From contig NZ_LQIX01000034.1 of the NCBI RefSeq assembly GCF_001500045.1, positions 186,001 through 250,000 on the forward strand: a DNA stretch of 64,000 nucleotides. Reading direction: 5' to 3'. This stretch comes from Mycobacterium sp. GA-1199. Its GTDB lineage: Bacteria > Actinomycetota > Actinomycetes > Mycobacteriales > Mycobacteriaceae. Made by a program: the position numbers and the translations under genes. Numbering within the stretch: the first letter of the stretch is position 1; every line of letters starts with the position of its first letter. Below are positions 24,808-33,569 of this stretch, one piece after another. The notes below the pieces were generated by a model. The model was not told where the DNA came from. It saw nothing but the letters and a program-made list of their open reading frames with translations, and searched no databases.

Positions 24808-26385
24808 TCAGCGGCTCAGCGGTTCGGCCACGAAGCGTTCGCGCAGTTGACGTTTCAGCAGCTTGCCGCTCGGGTTCTTCGGCAACGTGTCGACGAAGAA
24901 GACGTGCTTGGGGGTCTTGAACCCGGCCAGATGCTGCCGGCAGTGCGCGATCAGGTCGTCCTCGGTCAGGTTGGCGCCCTCGCGCGACACCACCGCGGCG
25001 ACCACGGTCTCGACCCACGTCGGATGCGGAAGACCGAAGACCGCGACCTCCTGAACCCCGTTGTGCCGGTACAGAACTTCCTCGACCTCGCGGCTGGCGA
25101 CATTCTCGCCACCGGTCTTGATCATGTCCTTCTTGCGGTCGACCACGTGCAGGAGTCCGTGTTCGTCGTAGTAACCGAGGTCGCCGGAGTGGAACCAACC
25201 GCCGCGGAACGCCTCCGCCGTCTTGGCCGGGTCGTCGAGATAACCGAGCATCAGATGCGGACTGCGGTGGGCGATCTCACCCACCACGCCGGGTGCTACC
25301 GGAGCGTCGTCCTCGTCGAGGATCGTCGTCTCGACGTTGACCACGGGGCGTCCCGCCGAACCAGCGTGGGTGTCCTGCTCGTCGGGCCCGAGCGCGGACG
25401 CCAGCGGTGCCAACTCCGTCTGTCCGTAGAAGTTCCACAACCTCAGGTTCGGCAGCCGGTCGCGGATCTCGGCGAGGATCTCGATCGGCATCGCAGAAGC
25501 GCCGTAGTAGCCCTTGCGCAGGCTCGACAGATCGACCTCGTCGAACACCGGACAACGCAACAGACTGATCCAGACCGTCGGAGGCGCGAAGTAGTTGGTC
25601 ACCCCGTAGCGGGCGATCGTGCGCAGCACCGTCTCGGGGTCGGGCCCGGGCAGGATGATGCTGGTGGCACCGAGATAGATGTCGGTGGCGAGAAAGTTGT
25701 CCAGCTGCGCGCAGTGATACAGCGGCAGCGAGTGGATTTCGACGTCGTCACCGGCCATCGAACCGGCGACGATGGTGCTGACGTACTGCCACATCAGGCT
25801 GCGGCTCGTGTGCATCGCGCCCTTGGGCCGTGACTCCGTGCCGCTGGTGTACATCAACCGCAGCAGCTGGTCGTCGTCGATGCGGGGATTCGGCGCGGGG
25901 GTCGTGGTGGACAGCCACTGCGCGAAGTCCTCCCAGCCCGACGGAATGCTCTGTCCGGGCCGAACGATCGCGGCCCTGGTGCGCACCGCTCCGTCGATCC
26001 GCATGGCGTCCTCGGCGACATCCGCCAACTCGGCTTCGACGATGAAGCCCTTGGCCTTGCTGTGGCCGAGGATGTAGGCGACCTCCTCGGCCGTCAGCAT
26101 GAAGTTGACCGGCACCAGCACCACCGCGGCGCGGGCGGTGGCGAAGGCCAGCACCGCATACTGCCAACAGTTGCGGGCCAACAGCGCGACCCGGTCGCCG
26201 GGTCGAAAGCCGTTGTCCTGCAACGCCGCGGCGGCCCGGTCCACCAGGTGGTCGAATTCGGCGAACGTCAGCACCACGTCACCGTCGATGATCGCGGTCT
26301 TGTCGGGTCGCCTGCGCGCCGACCGGCGCGGGATGTCGCCCAGAGTGTGGCTGCGTGCCTGCTCGACCACCGCATCCAGATCCAT
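24808..26385 (-). CDS. Acyl-CoA synthetase (AMP-dependent ligase, FadD type)
   Basis: This 525-aa ANL-superfamily ligase activates a carboxylic acid to its CoA thioester. The P-loop motif is LMYTSGTESRPKGAM (~177-191), the substrate and AMP motifs include LWNFYGQTELAPLASAL and GWFHSGDLGYYDEHGL, and the hinge and C-terminal lysine are in VDRKKDMIKTGGENV and LPKNPSGKLLKRQLR. Full length. It is first in a six-gene unit (fadD, ADH, ALDH, ECH, two ACADs) and divergent from a BVMO, with a cluster palindrome between them. A steroid acid or ring-cleavage acid is the likely substrate. Confidence 0.92.
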   Translation of the reverse strand: MDLDAVVEQARSHTLGDIPRRSARRRPDKTAIIDGDVVLTFAEFDHLVDRAAAALQDNGFRPGDRVALLARNCWQYAVLAFATARAAVVLVPVNFMLTAEEVAYILGHSKAKGFIVEAELADVAEDAMRIDGAVRTRAAIVRPGQSIPSGWEDFAQWLSTTTPAPNPRIDDDQLLRLMYTSGTESRPKGAMHTSRSLMWQYVSTIVAGSMAGDDVEIHSLPLYHCAQLDNFLATDIYLGATSIILPGPDPETVLRTIARYGVTNYFAPPTVWISLLRCPVFDEVDLSSLRKGYYGASAMPIEILAEIRDRLPNLRLWNFYGQTELAPLASALGPDEQDTHAGSAGRPVVNVETTILDEDDAPVAPGVVGEIAHRSPHLMLGYLDDPAKTAEAFRGGWFHSGDLGYYDEHGLLHVVDRKKDMIKTGGENVASREVEEVLYRHNGVQEVAVFGLPHPTWVETVVAAVVSREGANLTEDDLIAHCRQHLAGFKTPKHVFFVDTLPKNPSGKLLKRQLRERFVAEPLSR

Positions 26386-26429
26386 GGCGGGAAGCGTAAG
26401 CGCGTTGAGTGTGGTGCGGGCGACGGATG

Positions 26430-26444
26430 TCCCGCTCAGTAGGC
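26430..26444. promoter_or_regulatory. Cluster palindrome copy 5, between fadD and BVMO genes
   Basis: TCCCGCTCAGTAGGC has a perfect left arm and a two-mismatch right arm. It lies in the 101-bp divergent gap, placing both a six-gene and a two-gene unit next to one site. Confidence 0.55.
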
Positions 26445-26486
26445 AGGGCGGTGCCCGGCGCGGCGTGGCGGGCCGATACTCGTGCC

Positions 26487-28415
26487 GTGACTGCTGACGC
26501 TCGAGCCATACCGTCGCCGCGTGCCGCGGACGCCGACCGCGATGAACTCAGGGCGAACCTCGTTCAAGCGGACCCAGGCGTCCTGGTCGCGGTGCTGGCC
26601 CAGCTGACGGGTGATCCGTCGGTGATCGACCGGTTCGCGCCGAAGATCTCTCACATCCCCGATCCGCCCGAACGGGTCGGTGTCACCGACGCCGACACCA
26701 TGACGGCGCTTGTCGACGCGGTCATCTCGGCGTTGTCCGCGCCGCGGGCCGGGGGTGCGATGGCCGCCGACGACATCGATCTGTTCACCCGCGTACTGCC
26801 GGTTGCGCTGGGCTCCGACGTCGACGACGAATTCGTCCCGCTCCTGCTCGAGCAGGGCGGTTTCCATCTTTCCCAGCCCACGGTGCCGCGCACGGTGCCG
26901 ATCCCGCCGACGACGACGGTCGCGATCATCGGCGCGGGCATCGCCGGCATCATCACCGCACTGGCCGCCGCCGACGCCGGGGTGCGGTATCAGATCTTCG
27001 ACCGCAACGACGAGGTCGGCGGCACCTGGCTGACGACGAAGTATCCCGGGATCGGCGTCGACACCCCGTCGGCGTATTACTCGCTGTCGCGGGAGGTCAA
27101 CCCGGACTGGTCGAGCTACTACCCGCAGGGCGCGGAGTACCAGGACTATCTGGTGTCGCTGGCCGACAAACACGGACTGCGTGAACACACCCGCTTCGGC
27201 ACCGAGGTCGAGGCGCTGTGGTGGGACGAGGCGCGAAATCAATGGCAGATTCACGCGGTCGACCGCGACGGCAACCGCGACGTCAGCTACGCCCGGGTGG
27301 TCATCACCGCTGCCGGTTACCTCAACCGGCCACGCTGGCCGGAGGTCCCCGGCCGAGAGTCGTTCGAGGGCACCAGTATCCACTCGGCACAGTGGGATCC
27401 GTCGCTGGACCTCACCGGCAAGCGGGTCGCCGTCATCGGCGCGGGGTGCACCGCCGTGCAGATCGTCGACGCCTGTGTGGACGAGGTCGAACACCTGACC
27501 GTGTTCCAACGCCAACCGCACTGGGTGGCTCCGCGCAAGCGGCTCTCCGACGACGTCCCCGAATACCGGCGCTACCTCGGACGGCGCCTGCCGTACTACG
27601 CGAACTGGCACCGGCTGAAGTCGTACTGGGCGACGGCCGACAACAACTACCCGGTCATCCTGCGCGACCCCGAGTGGGCCAAGGACCACCTGTCGATCTC
27701 GGCTGCCAACGACGTGCTGCTGCAGATGTGTTTGGAGTACATCAACACGACGTTCGGCGAGGGTTCGGAGCTGGCGAAGAAGGTCACGCCGGATTTCGCG
27801 CCGTACGGCAAGCGGATCATCCGCGATCCGGGCGGCTACTACGCGGCGCTGACCCGCGACCACGTCGACGTCGAAGCCAGCGAACCGGCCGCCGTCAACG
27901 CCGCGGGCATCGTCACGGCCGACGGGCGGCAGATCGACCTCGATGTCATCGTCTATGCCACCGGATATCACCTCGACTTCCTGTCCACGATCGACATTCG
28001 GGGACGTGACGGCAGGACACTGCGCGAGGAATGGGGCGACAGCCCCCGCGCGTACCGCGGCGGCACGGTGCCGGGCTTCCCGAACCTGTTCATCACCTCG
28101 GCCCCGAACTACAGCCCGGGCCACGGTGCGGGCGCGAACTTTTCGATGGAGGTGCTCGCCCACTACATCGTGGAGTGCCTGCAACTGCTGGCGCTGCGCG
28201 GCGCCACCACCATCGAGGTGACGCGCGAGGCCTACGACGACTACGTCGCCCAGATAGACGACGCGATGTCGCAGACGGTGTGGTGTCACACCCCGAACGC
28301 GCACACCTACTACCGTTCCGGTTCCGGTCGCGTAGTGGTGGCCACGCCGTACCGCCTGGTCGACCTGTGGCACCAGCATCGCGCACCCGTCGAAGAACAC
28401 TTCGTCCTCCGATGA
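26487..28415 (+). CDS. Baeyer-Villiger monooxygenase, 4-hydroxyacetophenone monooxygenase-like
   Basis: This 642-aa flavin monooxygenase has an N-terminal helical extension (~1-130) typical of the HAPMO subgroup. It has two Rossmann motifs (AIIGAGIAGIITALAAADAG and VAVIGAGCTAVQIVDA) flanking the BVMO fingerprint FEGTSIHSAQWD. It should insert oxygen next to a ketone, giving an ester or lactone. The GTG at 26487 was chosen because family similarity begins just after it; the frame is open to 26409. It is coupled by a 4-bp overlap to an SDR. A steroid C17 or side-chain ketone is an inferred substrate. Confidence 0.9.
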   Translation: MTADARAIPSPRAADADRDELRANLVQADPGVLVAVLAQLTGDPSVIDRFAPKISHIPDPPERVGVTDADTMTALVDAVISALSAPRAGGAMAADDIDLFTRVLPVALGSDVDDEFVPLLLEQGGFHLSQPTVPRTVPIPPTTTVAIIGAGIAGIITALAAADAGVRYQIFDRNDEVGGTWLTTKYPGIGVDTPSAYYSLSREVNPDWSSYYPQGAEYQDYLVSLADKHGLREHTRFGTEVEALWWDEARNQWQIHAVDRDGNRDVSYARVVITAAGYLNRPRWPEVPGRESFEGTSIHSAQWDPSLDLTGKRVAVIGAGCTAVQIVDACVDEVEHLTVFQRQPHWVAPRKRLSDDVPEYRRYLGRRLPYYANWHRLKSYWATADNNYPVILRDPEWAKDHLSISAANDVLLQMCLEYINTTFGEGSELAKKVTPDFAPYGKRIIRDPGGYYAALTRDHVDVEASEPAAVNAAGIVTADGRQIDLDVIVYATGYHLDFLSTIDIRGRDGRTLREEWGDSPRAYRGGTVPGFPNLFITSAPNYSPGHGAGANFSMEVLAHYIVECLQLLALRGATTIEVTREAYDDYVAQIDDAMSQTVWCHTPNAHTYYRSGSGRVVVATPYRLVDLWHQHRAPVEEHFVLR

Positions 28416-29299
28416 CGGGACTTCTCGCCGGCAGGACGGCTCTGGTCACCGGCAGCAGCCGAGGTATCGGACGCGCTGTGGCGCAACGCCTTTCCGCAGA
28501 GGGCGCCACCGTGGCGGTGACCGCCCGGTCATTCGAGCCCTCGGCATCGGTACGTGGCGGAGCGGCCACGGCCCTGCCGGGGACCATCGCCGAGACCATC
28601 GAGCTGATCGAGGGCGCGGGCGGAACGGCGATCGGCATCGCGGCCGACCTCGAAGATCCCGATCAGCGGGGCCGCCTGATCGACGAGGTCGTCGACCGCA
28701 CCGGCGGCCTCGACATCCTCGTCAACAACGCCGGTTTCGCCGACTACGCCCGCGTCGAGGAGATGAGCCTGGACACCTTCGACCGCACCGTCGAACACTA
28801 TCTGCGCACCCCCTTCGTGCTCACCAAGGCCGCCGTGCCACACATGCGGGAACGGGGCGCCGGCTGGATCGTCAACATCGGTTCGGTGACGGGCGTCGCC
28901 CCGGTGCGGCCGTATCGCGAGTACAACAAGACCTCGGGCGACGTCGTCTACGCCTCCTGCAAGGCCGCGCTGCACCGGTTCACGCAGGGTGTGGCCGCCG
29001 AGCTGCTCGACGCGAACATCGCGGTCAACTGTGTCGGTCCCTCCACCGCCATCCGGACTCCCGGTGCGGCCCAACTGATTCCGGATACCTTTCCGACCGA
29101 ACCGGTCGAGTATCTGGCCGAGACGGTGTTGGCGATGTGCCATCGGCCTGCCGCCGAGCGCACCGGCCTGGTCGCCTTCAGCCTGCACTACCCGTGGTCG
29201 CAGGGGCTGACCGTGCGCAGCCTCGACGGAGCCACGGAGATGCCGCCGCTGGAGCCGCCCGCGGTGGCCAACCCGAACATCCTGCCCGCCGGCCTGTAG
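28412..29299 (+). CDS. SDR-family oxidoreductase
   Basis: The 295-aa SDR has VTGSSRGIGRAVAQRLSAEG, VNNAGFADYARVEEM, a Ser in VNIGSVTGVAP and the catalytic YASCKAALHRFTQGVAAELL. The substrate loop is long (around 155-200) and a C-terminal extension of about 40 residues follows the core, more than in minimal SDRs. It overlaps the BVMO gene (ATGA), suggesting consecutive steps. A strong hairpin follows the stop. Substrate unknown. Confidence 0.88.
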   Translation: MTGLLAGRTALVTGSSRGIGRAVAQRLSAEGATVAVTARSFEPSASVRGGAATALPGTIAETIELIEGAGGTAIGIAADLEDPDQRGRLIDEVVDRTGGLDILVNNAGFADYARVEEMSLDTFDRTVEHYLRTPFVLTKAAVPHMRERGAGWIVNIGSVTGVAPVRPYREYNKTSGDVVYASCKAALHRFTQGVAAELLDANIAVNCVGPSTAIRTPGAAQLIPDTFPTEPVEYLAETVLAMCHRPAAERTGLVAFSLHYPWSQGLTVRSLDGATEMPPLEPPAVANPNILPAGL

Positions 29300-29306
29300 C
29301 GGTTTC

Positions 29307-29343
29307 GGTGCTCTAACAGTCGGTGTGCGACTGTCTGAGCACC
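29307..29343. terminator. Hairpin terminator between convergent units
   Basis: GGTGCTC (29307-29313) pairs with GAGCACC (29337-29343), and inner arms ACAGTCG (29316-29322) pair with CGACTGT (29328-29334) around a 5-base loop. It sits between the SDR end (29299) and the convergent gene end (29348). Confidence 0.75.
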
Positions 29344-29347
29344 CAAA

Positions 29348-29965
29348 TCACTGTGGGGGGAGGTCGCAGAAGCTGTGGCAGACCCGGTCGCGGACGATGA
29401 CCTCGGGACACTCGGGGTCGAACCAGCGGTCCACGTACGCCCAGTGGATCGGATGCATGAGGTACGGACCGGTCAGACCGTCGAGGTCGCGGAACTCCTG
29501 TTCGAACACGTGTGTCCACGGTGAGTTACCGACGGCCGAATCGACGCGACTGAGCTGCCATGTGCCGATCGAACCCACGTAGCGGGGGAGCAGCCGCAGA
29601 TCGTCTTCGAACCGCGCCACTGTGGCGTCGTCGGCGTCCGGTTGCACGCGCAACAGTAGTGTCCGGTACACGGTGGTCGAGATGTCTCTGGCGGCGACCG
29701 GGCTGCCGGTGTAGGTGGCGCCGTTGACGCGATTGACCTCGGGACGGTCGAACACCGCGTCGAAAGACGTTGCCGTCGAGGACCACTCGTCGGCATCGCG
29801 GAACCGCAGGTGCACGAGGATATCGCCGCCGTTGCGCACGCCCGGCAGCGTCGGCTGCACCAGGGCGTGGGCCGCACCGCTGGCCGCCGCGGCTCCGCGC
29901 AGCTCTTTCAGCAGACGCTCGCGTCCGGCTTCGGCGGCGTCGATCAGGCGGATGACGCTATACAT
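29348..29965 (-). CDS. Dabb (stress-responsive A/B barrel) domain protein
   Basis: The 205-aa protein has a small N-terminal ferredoxin-like half (MYSVIRLIDAAEAGRERL onward) and a C-terminal Dabb-like half (VYRTLLLRVQPDADD, then SRVD, WTHVFEQEFRDLDGL, and PIHWAYVDRWFDPECPE). Dimeric alpha/beta-barrel proteins of this type include small cofactor-free enzymes as well as binding proteins. It overlaps the upstream small gene by 8 bp and shares a palindrome-controlled divergent promoter with the OYE gene. Function unknown. Confidence 0.78.
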   Translation of the reverse strand: MYSVIRLIDAAEAGRERLLKELRGAAAASGAAHALVQPTLPGVRNGGDILVHLRFRDADEWSSTATSFDAVFDRPEVNRVNGATYTGSPVAARDISTTVYRTLLLRVQPDADDATVARFEDDLRLLPRYVGSIGTWQLSRVDSAVGNSPWTHVFEQEFRDLDGLTGPYLMHPIHWAYVDRWFDPECPEVIVRDRVCHSFCDLPPQ

Positions 29966-30305
29966 CGCACAATCCGTCGACATCGCCCGCGGCGGCGGCA
30001 ACGCTACGGGTGCGCTCGACGACCAGGTCGGCCACGCCATCCCACCACGGCCCGAGTGTGGCGTCGGGCCTGCCCTTCCACGTCATCTCCCACCAGGCTT
30101 GCGGGCTCGGCAGCGACCACGTCACGGTGATCACGTTGGATCGGTCGTCGAACCATATCGGCGGGCTGACGAGCACGTCGCGAAGCGTCATCCCGCGATC
30201 CCGCGCACCCGGCGCGTATTCGGCCAGGTAGGTGTCGACGAATCTCCGTGCGCATCCGGGCCGGGTGATGACCCGGTCGATGACGAACACCTCACCGTCG
30301 GCCAT
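29958..30305 (-). CDS. Conserved small alpha/beta-barrel-like protein
   Basis: The 115-aa protein starts MADGEVFVIDRVITRPGCAR and contains DRGMTLRDVLVSPPIWFDD, VTVTWSLPSPQAWWEMTW and LGPWWDGVADLV. Size and strand pattern suggest a dimeric ferredoxin-like barrel (NIPSNAP/Dabb class), paired with the next gene. The ATG at 30305 is preferred to a codon three residues upstream. It is divergent from the OYE-family gene across a perfect copy of the cluster palindrome. Function unknown. Confidence 0.72.
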   Translation of the reverse strand: MADGEVFVIDRVITRPGCARRFVDTYLAEYAPGARDRGMTLRDVLVSPPIWFDDRSNVITVTWSLPSPQAWWEMTWKGRPDATLGPWWDGVADLVVERTRSVAAAAGDVDGLCDV

Positions 30306-30348
30306 GACCCGCACACTAGGGCGACGGCGATCGTGGTGAGGATGACGC

Positions 30349-30363
30349 TCCCGGCCATCGGGA
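30349..30363. promoter_or_regulatory. Cluster palindrome copy 6, between barrel-protein pair and OYE gene
   Basis: TCCCGGCCATCGGGA has perfect 5-bp inverted arms (TCCCG/CGGGA) around a 5-base centre. It is one of the two best copies and lies centrally in a 101-bp divergent gap. Confidence 0.75.
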
Positions 30364-30406
30364 TGACACCGTTGACCGCGACCGTTCCGCGGAGCACCGT
30401 GGGCCG

Positions 30407-31612
30407 ATGACCGTTGAGACGCTGGACCCGTTCGCGCCGGCCCGGCTCGGTCCGGTGAAGCTGCGCAACCGGGTCATCAAGGCCGCGACGTCGGAGGGCC
30501 GCTCGCCGGACGGCTTGGTCACCGACGACCTGATCGACTTCCACGTCGCGTTCGCCAAGGGCGGCGTGGGAATGACGACGGTCGCCTACTGCTGCGTCTC
30601 CAAGGAGGGTGCCAGCGCCCCCGGTCAGATCGTGATGAGCCCGGCGGCGCTGCCGGGACTGCGCAGGCTGACCGACGCCGTCCACGCGGCAGGCGCGGCG
30701 ATCTCGGCGCAGCTCGGCCACGCCGGTGTCGTGGCTCCGAAGAAGCTGACCGGGGTGACCGCGGTCGCCCCGAGCCGCTTCGTCAACCCGACCTCCTTCG
30801 CCTACTGTCGCGAGATCACCCGCGACGAGATCCGCGCCGTGATCGAACAATTCGCCGCGGCTGCGCAGGTGGCCATCGACGCCGGCTTCGACGCCGTCGA
30901 ACTGCACTTCGGCCATCTCTACCTACCGAGTTCGTTCCTCAGTGCGCGGATCAACCGGCGCAAGGACCAATACGGCGGTTCCATCGACAACCGGTCGCGG
31001 TTGGTCCGCGAAATCGCGGCCCGTGTCCGGGAAGTCGTAAAGGACCAGATCGCCGTCATCGCCAAACTCGACATGGACGACGGTCTGCCCGGCAGCATCT
31101 GGATCGACGAGGCCCTGCGGACCGCGCAGCTGCTCGACGCCGACTCCACGCTGGACGCCATCGAGCTCACTCAGGGGTCATCGGTCTACAAACCGATGTA
31201 CCTGTTCCGGGGCGACGTTCCGGTCAAGGAATTCGCCGAGGTGATGCCGTCCGCGCTGCGGCCCGGCGTACGCCTGGCGGGCAAGCGGGTCATGGGCAGT
31301 TATCCGTACCGGGACCTCTACATGCTCGACGCCGCACGACAGTTCGTTCCCGTCATCGGCAACACCAAACTGATTCTGCTGGGCGGCATCACGAACTACG
31401 ACCACCTCCAGACCGGGCTGCGCGAGGGTTTCGACTTCATGGCGATGGGCCGCGCGTTACTCCGCGAACCCGATCTGGTCAACGCGATGACCGCCGATCA
31501 CGACACCCGCAGCCGATGCAACCACAACAACAAATGCATGGTCACGGTGTTCGGCCGGACACACTGCGTGCTCGACCCGCACCAGCGCTACGGGCCGGTC
31601 ACCAAGGCCTAG
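30407..31612 (+). CDS. NADH:flavin oxidoreductase (old yellow enzyme family)
   Basis: The 401-aa FMN TIM-barrel protein has the OYE landmarks LRNRVIKAATSEGRSPDG (FMN strand), ISAQLGHAGVV, DAVELHFGHLYLPSSFLS with the active-site His region, and INRRKDQYGGSIDNRSRLV. The C-terminal CNHNNKCM...C cysteines resemble those before the iron-sulfur segment of the long bile-acid enzymes, but the protein ends there, so no NAD domain is present. It probably reduces or oxidises an enone of a steroid ring. It shares a palindrome with the divergent small genes. Confidence 0.88.
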   Translation: MTVETLDPFAPARLGPVKLRNRVIKAATSEGRSPDGLVTDDLIDFHVAFAKGGVGMTTVAYCCVSKEGASAPGQIVMSPAALPGLRRLTDAVHAAGAAISAQLGHAGVVAPKKLTGVTAVAPSRFVNPTSFAYCREITRDEIRAVIEQFAAAAQVAIDAGFDAVELHFGHLYLPSSFLSARINRRKDQYGGSIDNRSRLVREIAARVREVVKDQIAVIAKLDMDDGLPGSIWIDEALRTAQLLDADSTLDAIELTQGSSVYKPMYLFRGDVPVKEFAEVMPSALRPGVRLAGKRVMGSYPYRDLYMLDAARQFVPVIGNTKLILLGGITNYDHLQTGLREGFDFMAMGRALLREPDLVNAMTADHDTRSRCNHNNKCMVTVFGRTHCVLDPHQRYGPVTKA

Positions 31613-31621
31613 TGGCAAGCC

Positions 31622-32530
31622 TCACAACAACTTCGCGAGCTCCTGGCTGGCCTGACGCCGCGCCTCATGAGCGATATCGAGCATCGGCATCGTCATGAAT
31701 CCGTGGATCCCGCCGTCGAACGTGCACCGCGCCACAGAGACACCGGCGGATTCCAACGCATCGGCGTACGCGACGCCCTCGTCGCGTAGCGGATCGTGAC
31801 CCGCGATCACCACCACGGCCGGTGGCAGTCCGTCGAGGCGCGCCTGCAGCGGCGAGGCATACGGGTGTGTGCGGTCGACGGGGGAGGGCACGTACTGGTC
31901 CCAGTACCACTGCAACGCTGGGCGCGGGTTGTAGAAACCCTTGCCGTACAAGCGGTATGACTCGGTCTCGAAGTCCGCGGCGATCATCGGGTAGATCAGC
32001 AGTTGAGCGGACAGTGCGGGCCCACCGCGGTCGCGTGCCATCAGCGTGGTGACCGCCGCGAGGTTGCCGCCTGCGCTGTCGCCCGCGACCCCCAGCCGGC
32101 CCGGGTCGCCACCGAATTGCGTGGCGTGCTCGGCCGCCCAGCACGTCGCGGCGTACACATCCTCCGCGGCGGCAGGCCAAGCATGCTCGGGCGCCAGTCG
32201 GTAGTCGACCGAGATCACCACCGCGGTAAGGAGATTCGCCAGGTTGCGGCACAGCCCGTCGTGGCTGTCGAGGTCGCAGAACACGAACCCACCGCCGTGC
32301 GCGTAGACCACAATCGGCAGCGCGACATCCGACGCCGGTCGGTAGATCCGAACCGGGACGCGTCCGGGGATGGTGACGTCCTCGGCCGACCCGACGGCTT
32401 CGGGCTGTGCGGGCGGTACGAAGCGTGATCGGATGGTCGCTCGCGCCTGCGCGCCGGTCATGGTGTGCACCGGCGGAAAACCGGAGTCCAGCGCCTCGAT
32501 CAGTTCGGCGATCTGCGGATCGAGTGTCAC
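31622..32530 (-). CDS. HSL-family alpha/beta hydrolase (esterase)
   Basis: The 302-aa esterase has the oxyanion motif VVYAHGGGFVFCDLDSHDG, VDYRLAPEHAWPAAAEDVYA, the Ser elbow GVAGDSAGGNLAAV, the acid in VIAGHDPLRDEG and the His in FDGGIHGFMTM. The start is a GTG at 32530 overlapping the iclR-type gene stop (GTGA); a longer frame upstream is a read-through of that gene's DNA in another frame. It is coupled to its probable regulator. Paralogous in fold to the esterase at 14.5 kb. Confidence 0.88.
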   Translation of the reverse strand: MTLDPQIAELIEALDSGFPPVHTMTGAQARATIRSRFVPPAQPEAVGSAEDVTIPGRVPVRIYRPASDVALPIVVYAHGGGFVFCDLDSHDGLCRNLANLLTAVVISVDYRLAPEHAWPAAAEDVYAATCWAAEHATQFGGDPGRLGVAGDSAGGNLAAVTTLMARDRGGPALSAQLLIYPMIAADFETESYRLYGKGFYNPRPALQWYWDQYVPSPVDRTHPYASPLQARLDGLPPAVVVIAGHDPLRDEGVAYADALESAGVSVARCTFDGGIHGFMTMPMLDIAHEARRQASQELAKLL

Positions 32531-33369
32531 GCGTACTGCAGCACCGGCTCGCGGGGCGCCGTGGGCCGGGGTGCGGGCATGTTCCGCAGCGGCCGGGCCT
32601 GCTGCAGCGTCGGCGCGACCCGCCGGGGGCCGTCCTCGGCGTTGCGCCAGACCGCCATGGCTGTCATCCGCACCGGTGCGACGAGGCGCTGATCGAACAT
32701 CATGCGGTTCATCGGTCCGCACACCGACACCGCCGCGACAGCCTCACCCTGACCGCCGATCGGTGCTGCCACACAACCGAATCCGGTGAGGGCCTCTTCA
32801 CGGTCGAACGCGATGCCGTGCGAGCGTGCCTTGGCGAGTTCGGTGCGCAGCTGGGCGGGCGATCCGATGGAGTACTTGGTACGCCGGCTCGTCAGGTCGA
32901 TGGTGTCGTAGTCCAGATCGCCCACGGACGCCAGCATCGCCTTGCCCAGGGCCGAACAGTGAGCGGGGTGACGCCCCCCGACGCGGCTGGGTATGGCTGC
33001 GCCCAGCCCGTCACCGATCTTCTCCAGGTATACGACGTCGGCGCCGTCCAGGACGGCGAGGTGGACGACGAGACCGGTGGCGCGGTGCAGGTCGTGCAGC
33101 AGAGGGACCGCCGCGCGGTGCAGGCGGTCCTGGTGCACCGCGAGCGACCCCAGCTCGACCAGCCGCATGCCCAGCTCGTAGTCGCGCCCGTTGCGTCGCA
33201 GCCACCGCAATTGGACGAGGCGCTCGAGCATGCGGTGTGCGGACGAGCGGGGAAGCCCGGTGCGGCGCACGATCTGCGCCAGTGTCAGCCGGCCCGGGCC
33301 GTCGAAGGCGTCAAGAACCAGCGATACGCGGTCGAGGACGGCGCTGGGTGTTTCGACAGTCGTTGTCAT
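32527..33369 (-). CDS. IclR-family transcriptional regulator
   Basis: The 280-aa regulator has an N-terminal winged helix (VSLVLDAFDGPGRLTLAQIV, RRTGLPRSSAHRMLERL) and an IclR effector-binding GAF-like domain (YLEKIGDGLGAAIPSRVGGR, HCSALGKAMLASV, FGCVAAPIGGQGEAVAAVSV). The C-terminal ~25 residues are Pro/Arg-rich and extra. The ATG at 33369 has a GGAGG site. An AT-rich inverted repeat upstream is a likely autoregulatory operator. It is coupled to the esterase. This is the only steroid-region unit where I found no cluster palindrome. Confidence 0.92.
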   Translation of the reverse strand: MTTTVETPSAVLDRVSLVLDAFDGPGRLTLAQIVRRTGLPRSSAHRMLERLVQLRWLRRNGRDYELGMRLVELGSLAVHQDRLHRAAVPLLHDLHRATGLVVHLAVLDGADVVYLEKIGDGLGAAIPSRVGGRHPAHCSALGKAMLASVGDLDYDTIDLTSRRTKYSIGSPAQLRTELAKARSHGIAFDREEALTGFGCVAAPIGGQGEAVAAVSVCGPMNRMMFDQRLVAPVRMTAMAVWRNAEDGPRRVAPTLQQARPLRNMPAPRPTAPREPVLQYA

Positions 33370-33412
33370 GTGGCCTCCGGCGAACGACCTGCGACAGGCA
33401 GGCGATATTTCT

Positions 33413-33430
33413 AATAGGAATATGCCTATT
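33413..33430. promoter_or_regulatory. Candidate IclR operator
   Basis: AATAGGAATATGCCTATT is a perfect inverted repeat (AATAGG/CCTATT) with a 6-base AT-rich centre, 44-61 bp upstream of the IclR ATG, in otherwise GC-rich DNA. Confidence 0.55.
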
Positions 33431-33530
33431 TGTAGCATGTCGCTGTGCGTGGTGTCACACGAACACTTCGATTGGCCTTCGGTCACGGAAATGACCTGCG
33501 GTTTCGGGCCACGCGTCGACGTGTCGCTAA

Positions 33531-33569
33531 CGGGTTGATCGCCCGCACTGGGCGCGTGCGATCAACCCG
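33531..33569. terminator. Strong hairpin at the end of the alcohol dehydrogenase gene
   Basis: CGGGTTGATCGC (33531-33542) is perfectly inverted as GCGATCAACCCG (33558-33569), loop 15 bases, ending next to the stop codon at 33570. It should terminate the long minus-strand unit coming from 38304. Confidence 0.75.
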
